Below are positions 63,320 to 64,000 of a stretch of 64,000 nt of DNA, piece by piece. The position numbers were made by a program, and so were the translations under genes. The stretch is taken from contig NZ_AP018678.1 in assembly GCF_002218005.2 (NCBI RefSeq), positions 992,001-1,056,000 on the forward strand. The letters are read 5' to 3'. The notes under the pieces are model-generated. The model was not told the DNA's origin. It was given only the letters and a program-made list of their open reading frames with translations, and did no database searches. Position 1 is the first letter of the stretch. The number at the start of each line of letters is the position of its first letter. This stretch comes from Vibrio algivorus. GTDB taxonomy: Bacteria; Pseudomonadota; Gammaproteobacteria; Enterobacterales; Vibrionaceae.

Positions 63320-64000
63320 TTAAAACATCACGTTATCGTTATATTTGCTGAGTATTGCTACTATTTTTTCCATTGTCTCTTTTGACGGTGGTTCAACACC
63401 TTCAAGTGGGTAGTCATGCCCTAACGCTTCCCATTTATGAGCACCAAGCTTGTGGTATGGGAGCAGTTCAATTTTCTCAATGTTATCCATATTTTTGATG
63501 AATTCACCGAGCATTTCAGCGGCTTCGATATCGTCGGTGTAGCCTGGAACGATAACGTAACGTAACCAGGTTTTCTGACCAATTTTATGTAGATAACGAG
63601 CAAAATCTAAAGTGCGTCGATTTGATACGCCAATGAAATCATGATGAATCTCGTCTTTCATATGTTTGATATCGAGCATCACAAGGTCGGTCGCATCAAG
63701 AACTTCATCAATGACATCAGTATGTTTACGAATATAACCATTGGTATCTAGACAGGTATGAATGCCTTCGGCTTGTGCTGCGCGAAATAGGTCACGAACA
63801 AATTCAGGTTGTAACATTGCTTCGCCACCTGAACAGGTAATGCCGCCACCCGATGCATTCATAAAATGACGGTAAGATTTAGCTTCAGTAATGATTTCTT
63901 CTACAGTCACTTCTTTGCCGCCATGGGTATCCCATGTATCGCGGTTATGGCAATACATACAACGCATTAAACAGCCTTGCATGAATACGATGAAACGAAT
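63320..64000 (-). CDS. pflA: pyruvate formate-lyase activating enzyme (partial)
   Basis: Radical-SAM enzyme that installs the glycyl radical on pyruvate formate-lyase under anaerobiosis. [12 protein letters not shown] holds the CxxxCxxC iron-sulfur motif, with [17 protein letters not shown] (SAM binding) after it. The gene runs off the right edge: IRFIVF is still in frame at 64000, so the N-terminal residues lie outside. Confidence 0.95.
   Translation of the reverse strand: MRFIVFMQGCLMRCMYCHNRDTWDTHGGKEVTVEEIITEAKSYRHFMNASGGGITCSGGEAMLQPEFVRDLFRAAQAEGIHTCLDTNGYIRKHTDVIDEVLDATDLVMLDIKHMKDEIHHDFIGVSNRRTLDFARYLHKIGQKTWLRYVIVPGYTDDIEAAEMLGEFIKNMDNIEKIELLPYHKLGAHKWEALGHDYPLEGVEPPSKETMEKIVAILSKYNDNVMF

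Overview
The window looks like a Vibrio chromosome: AT-rich, with Vibrio-type housekeeping order and a sedentary chromosomal integron (superintegron) whose attC sites include one of the V. cholerae VCR type. The species cannot be named from the sequence alone.

Core region A (1-29.9 kb). A globin-coupled diguanylate cyclase, a frame-broken sugar-efflux transporter, a GNAT-nitrilase fusion, a CBS protein and uridine phosphorylase (udp, with a tandem CRP-type control region) are followed by an orphan CARF-nuclease of the VC1899/DUF1887 family. Next come the hinT-lipoprotein-ycfL-lpoB-thiK-ycfP-ndh block (conserved with enterobacteria but without nagZ), csiV, mfd, lolCDE, a DUF2062 gene, comEC and msbA-lpxK-ycaR-kdsB. 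Many intergenic spaces carry a dispersed palindromic repeat with TACCCAAGT/ACTTGGGTA ends.

Accessory region B (29.9-about 54.6 kb) is the integron. The integrase gene lies on the minus strand with a LexA box in front of its start codon. About 25 full or partial attC sites follow, each usually closing a one-gene cassette on the plus strand. Cassette products include a GNAT enzyme, small membrane and lipoproteins, a HEPN-like protein, two DUF4145-type proteins, an HNH nuclease, a STAS-GHKL ATPase, a possible PD-(D/E)XK nuclease, a DUF559 nuclease, an HTH membrane protein, a methyltransferase, a HAD phosphatase and three toxin-antitoxin pairs. Mobile elements exploit the attC sites themselves. 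An IS1182-like element, a 129-bp miniature relative and a remnant sit at the GTT core of attC sites. An IS110-family element and fragments sit in the attC 5' core. IS91-family ends abut a short attC.

The most interesting signal is a roughly 200-bp non-coding segment upstream of the IS110 transposase. It contains, in the order and strand sense expected of a bridge RNA, short matches to both halves of the attC target and to the element's own end. This suggests an RNA-guided transposon addressed to attC sites.

Region C (54.6-64 kb) returns to chromosomal genes: a MerR regulator with a flavodoxin-fold oxidoreductase, cueO behind a CueR-type promoter with a 19-bp spacer, the prkA(yeaG)-yeaH-ycgB stress operon, yfbU, and the C-terminal part of pflA cut by the window edge.
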